Assembly (NCBI GenBank): GCA_019117495.1
Contig: DWZP01000015.1
Span: 1-15,907, forward strand
DNA: 15,907 bases
Source of the DNA: Fusicatenibacter_A intestinipullorum
GTDB taxonomy: Bacteria > Bacillota > Negativicutes > Acidaminococcales > Acidaminococcaceae
Reading direction: 5' to 3'
A program made the translations under genes and the position numbers. The notes under the pieces were generated by a model. It saw only the letters and a program-made list of their open reading frames with translations. It did not search any database and was not told the DNA's origin. This document shows, one piece after another, positions 13,470 through 15,907 of this stretch (positions are counted from its first letter, which is position 1; every line of letters starts with the position of its first letter).

Positions 13470-14054
13470 TCATATTTCCAAAAAGGAACTGGGATTTTTT
13501 AAATTTTTTAATTCTTCACTGCCGGGCAACGGACGCCTATATAACGGTAAATATTTACTTTCAACGTAATAGATGTCCATTTTTAAGACAGCTGCCATCA
13601 TTGCGGCACTGCTGGCCATTGCCTTGGTCCCCCCTGTAATATCTGCACAAATTTTTCCCAACGCATGCCAGTCTTTATAGGCATCATACAAAGCTTTATA
13701 AATATCATCCGTTTCACTTCTGTCAACAATTACACTATGAACAGAAGCCCTGTCAATTTTTAAAAATTGTATTATTTTTTCTATTAAGCAATAGGTATCT
13801 TTGGTACATAACAGTAAAATTTTTTGCGGTTTTAATAATGCAATAGATAAAGCCAATGGCTGCCACGATGTTCCCAATGTAAGAATCATTCCATAGTATT
13901 CAATTTCTATTTTCTCTTTTTGACTTTTTAAAAATTGTTCTAATGACAAAGGCATTAATTCTTTATCAAAAAATTCATCAGCTAAATTTAATTCTTCTTG
14001 ATTATTACGAGGCATATTCTGCCACAGAATAATTTTTTCGTCTAGTTCAAGCAT
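13470..14054 (-). CDS. Stand-alone CARF-domain protein (Cas02710/Card1-type fold, no effector)
   Basis: This 194-residue protein has about 55 leading residues and then a Rossmann-like CARF domain: strand and loop ILTLGTSWQPLALSI (57-71), KPQKILLLCTKD (75-86), and the signature ADITGGTKAMASSAAMMA (137-154) followed by strand DIYYVES. CARF domains bind cyclic oligoadenylates made by Cas10 in type III CRISPR immunity. Nothing follows the CARF: there is no HEPN RxxxxH, no PD-(D/E)xK and no HTH, whereas relatives run to 370-450 residues. It could be a regulator, ligand sponge, ring nuclease or a truncated effector. ATG 14054 lies inside the end of the CARF-HEPN gene (8-bp overlap), with GGAG about 10 nt upstream, so translation is coupled. 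Confidence 0.75.
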   Translation of the reverse strand: MLELDEKIILWQNMPRNNQEELNLADEFFDKELMPLSLEQFLKSQKEKIEIEYYGMILTLGTSWQPLALSIALLKPQKILLLCTKDTYCLIEKIIQFLKIDRASVHSVIVDRSETDDIYKALYDAYKDWHALGKICADITGGTKAMASSAAMMAAVLKMDIYYVESKYLPLYRRPLPGSEELKNLKNPSSFLEI

Positions 14055-15741
14055 TTTCTTGACGCTCCATTTCTTTTAATCGTTCTATTAAATTTTTTAT
14101 TTTTTCCTTAATCTCTGCAATAGAAGCATATTTTTTATCTTTACGTGCATGATTACTGCTGTTGCGAATATTTCGAATCCAGGTGTAATCATAAACACAT
14201 TCTAACACATCTTCGCGAAGGTTCTCACAACAAACCAATTCATTATTCTTCAAAAGTTCTTCTATATTTTCCTTGCGGCGATAAGCTTCGTCTATTTTTG
14301 CTTCAACGGCGAAATCTTTTGCGGAAGTCTCATTTTTGATAAACTTTACATATTTAGATAAAGTTTGTCCAGATTCTGTTGTTTCTTTAACTCCTTTCAC
14401 AATACAAAATTTTTTATACAATCTTGAAGAACTAAGTTTATTCTTCAAATTTTCATCTAAATCTTTTGTATATGCGCATATAAGTAAAGCAGTACAGTAT
14501 TCATCTTTATCATATGATATTTCAAATTTTCCCTTATTATCTTCAATAAAAGAGTTTATACCTTGAATAACTTCATTTTCTCGTCCAGAAGCATTTCTTA
14601 GCCCATCTTTCAAGATATCATAGAAATCAGAAGTCTTTTTATTATTTTTTTTTCTAAATGAATCAAATCCATATTGAACAACGGTAAAATAATTCTTGTT
14701 ACCTTTATGGCCTTGATCCACATATTCATTCTTGTATTTTTTTTCAAACTCATTTATTGCGCTATCTGGAACATATAACCATCTTTTAGATTTACATAAA
14801 TAATCAGGCAAAGATTCAGTTAATAATGTCAGTGCTTGCTGCAAATAATCATTTTCTTCACACCACTCAATAATTCCCAACTCTGTATTTGCAACAAGCA
14901 ATTTACTGTAAGAGTCTTTAATAGTAGGTAAAATTATAGTAAAAAGTTTGTCGTTTACATCCATATCTTTTTGAGAATTTTTTTCAAAGTTTATAATACT
15001 CTCTTTCAAATTTTCAATTGCGCTCTTAAACTCACTATAACGGCACAGCTTAATACTTTGGGAAAATATTTCCATAGCATCAACTAAATTTCTGAGAGTA
15101 GAACTTAAATTTTCCTTGTCAAAATATTTTCTCAATTCTTTTACGCTACCAAAATTCTTAAATTCCTTTGCAGCAGCTACAAGATCAAAAAATCTATATA
15201 TATCTTTGGAATCCTCACATATCCCAGTAGCTCCTTTTTTATTAGAGTAAAGTACATTATCAAGAATTACACCACTATATTCCAACAAGCGCATAACCCC
15301 TAACATCATCATACTAGCATTTCTCATGCCACCAGTCATATCGGCATGTAAAGTAATTATTTCGTTTGGATTATTTTGTTTAAATTTTTCTATTTCCTGT
15401 AAAATTAGCTGTGTCATTTCCGTAATATTATTAAGTGCCAAAGCTGAATTAGTTTCATCAAAATCACAAGTTATAATATCTTCGGGATTAACATATTGCT
15501 GTACGCGTTCTTTAAAAAATTCCAAAGTAGTCTTGCCAAAATTTTCAACCTTTTCTTCTTTTACAGATTGTGTCACAAAAGCAAAAACCTTATCTATTTT
15601 TTTATTAAACGCTACCAGCTGATAGATACTAGTTTCATTGGTCTGTATAGAATTTACCTGCTCTGAACTGTTCATCAAATTAAATTTTGTTTCGTTAGTA
15701 GTGGGATAAATTTTGCTTAAAAACATAAGTACTATATTTTT
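14047..15741 (-). CDS. CARF-HEPN protein, Csm6/Csx1-like ribonuclease (shadow start see text)
   Basis: Coding runs from ATG 15744 to stop 14047; the annotated end here is the last base before the overlap with the upstream gene. The 565-residue protein opens with a CARF-like strand MKNIVLMFLSKIYP, and the ligand-loop motif TLHADMTGGMRNASMMMLG (131-149) matches the DxTHG/DxTGG class of CRISPR-associated proteins (TM1812-related). A helical middle follows (about 190-480). The C-terminus carries the HEPN RNase motif R527-NSSN-H532 inside WIRNIRNSSNHARKD. Known relatives are non-specific RNases switched on by cyclic oligoadenylate. It overlaps its upstream neighbour by ATGA and its downstream neighbour by 8 bp. 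Strong A/T bias suggests acquisition. Confidence 0.8.
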   Translation of the reverse strand, partial: KNIVLMFLSKIYPTTNETKFNLMNSSEQVNSIQTNETSIYQLVAFNKKIDKVFAFVTQSVKEEKVENFGKTTLEFFKERVQQYVNPEDIITCDFDETNSALALNNITEMTQLILQEIEKFKQNNPNEIITLHADMTGGMRNASMMMLGVMRLLEYSGVILDNVLYSNKKGATGICEDSKDIYRFFDLVAAAKEFKNFGSVKELRKYFDKENLSSTLRNLVDAMEIFSQSIKLCRYSEFKSAIENLKESIINFEKNSQKDMDVNDKLFTIILPTIKDSYSKLLVANTELGIIEWCEENDYLQQALTLLTESLPDYLCKSKRWLYVPDSAINEFEKKYKNEYVDQGHKGNKNYFTVVQYGFDSFRKKNNKKTSDFYDILKDGLRNASGRENEVIQGINSFIEDNKGKFEISYDKDEYCTALLICAYTKDLDENLKNKLSSSRLYKKFCIVKGVKETTESGQTLSKYVKFIKNETSAKDFAVEAKIDEAYRRKENIEELLKNNELVCCENLREDVLECVYDYTWIRNIRNSSNHARKDKKYASIAEIKEKIKNLIERLKEMERQENA

Positions 15742-15907
15742 CATGTCTTTTCTCCTTTTGATAGTTTTTCTATACGCCTAATGTTATCAAATATTATTGT
15801 TTTTATGGTCTCTGTTGAAATTGTTTGAGTACCTGCCATAGCGTGATTGATTTTATTCCTCAATGACCTGATTTTATTATAGTCAGCACAAATATTTAAC
15901 GCTTCTT
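15741..15907 (-). CDS. 3' end of a HEPN-domain gene (probable second CARF-HEPN RNase)
   Basis: Partial gene running off the right edge. The first full codon visible is at 15905-15903, and 54 residues precede the TGA at 15741-15743. They include IRSLRNKINHAMAG, where R-NKIN-H is a HEPN RxxxxH ribonuclease motif near the C-terminus, exactly where Csm6/Csx1 proteins carry it. The stop overlaps the next start as ATGA (15741-15744), and AAAGGAGAAAAG before that ATG provides its ribosome site. The two tails are different in sequence (RNKINH versus RNSSNH), so this is a diverged relative, not a recent copy. The N-terminal domain lies outside the window; CARF is inferred from the neighbours. Confidence 0.7.
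   Translation of the reverse strand, partial: EALNICADYNKIRSLRNKINHAMAGTQTISTETIKTIIFDNIRRIEKLSKGEKT

Noticed and set aside
13217..15907. CRISPR array near the CARF/HEPN genes
   Set aside because: I looked for regularly spaced direct repeats of about 25-40 bp and found none in the window.

Overview
The window looks like a contig from an anaerobic, probably gut-dwelling bacterium of the Firmicutes, most plausibly a Gram-negative-type Negativicutes (Phascolarctobacterium/Acidaminococcus-like). The taxonomic call is inference. It rests on an AdhR-type MerR regulator with its Firmicutes-style operator, several exported enzymes with plain Sec signal peptides ending in AxA, strong GGAGG ribosome sites, tRNA genes that encode CCA, and a Na+-coupled amino-acid symporter. 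Most of the window has mid-range GC. Both flanks look acquired.

Left flank (1-1727): a complete 1.7 kb transposon of the MTnSag1/ISSag10 type (IS1595 family). It has 25-bp imperfect terminal inverted repeats, a transposase with a zinc ribbon, and the lincosamide nucleotidyltransferase gene lnu(C). The first base of the window falls at the outer end of the left repeat, as if the contig begins at a repeat boundary. The element sits 16 bp past the stop codon of a MerR gene.

1743-6998: a divergent regulator/operon pair. An AdhR-like MerR regulator with a single cysteine faces an operon of five genes: iron-type alcohol dehydrogenase, exported cupin, exported carboxymuconolactone-decarboxylase-like protein, and two exported alpha/beta hydrolases. 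The operon promoter has a 19-bp spacer containing CTTAAAG-N4-CTTTAAC, nearly the known AdhR operator. This suggests an aldehyde- or electrophile-induced detoxification operon working on both sides of the inner membrane. A perfect bidirectional terminator separates it from convergent serS.

7019-9601: serS, then an ADP-ribosylglycohydrolase (TTG start) overlapped by a short, apparently truncated macro-domain gene that may be leaderless.

9666-10166: a five-tRNA operon (Lys-CTT, Glu-TTC, Val-TAC, Asp-GTC, Phe-GAA) with a clear sigma-70-type promoter and an intrinsic terminator.

10217-11621: a two-gene minus-strand operon of exported proteins of unknown function. Divergent from it, 11748-13216 holds a Na+:amino-acid symporter with its own promoter, a 5' UTR hairpin and a terminator.

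Right flank (13470-15907): a very AT-rich minus-strand cluster of three tightly overlapping genes. They are the 3' end of a HEPN-domain gene (RNKINH), a complete CARF-HEPN ribonuclease of the Csm6/Csx1 kind (DMTGG and RNSSNH), and a stand-alone CARF protein (DITGGTKAM) with no effector domain. This looks like the accessory, cyclic-oligoadenylate-sensing part of a type III CRISPR or related defence locus continuing beyond the right edge. It is the most interesting part of the window. No CRISPR array or core cas gene is visible here.
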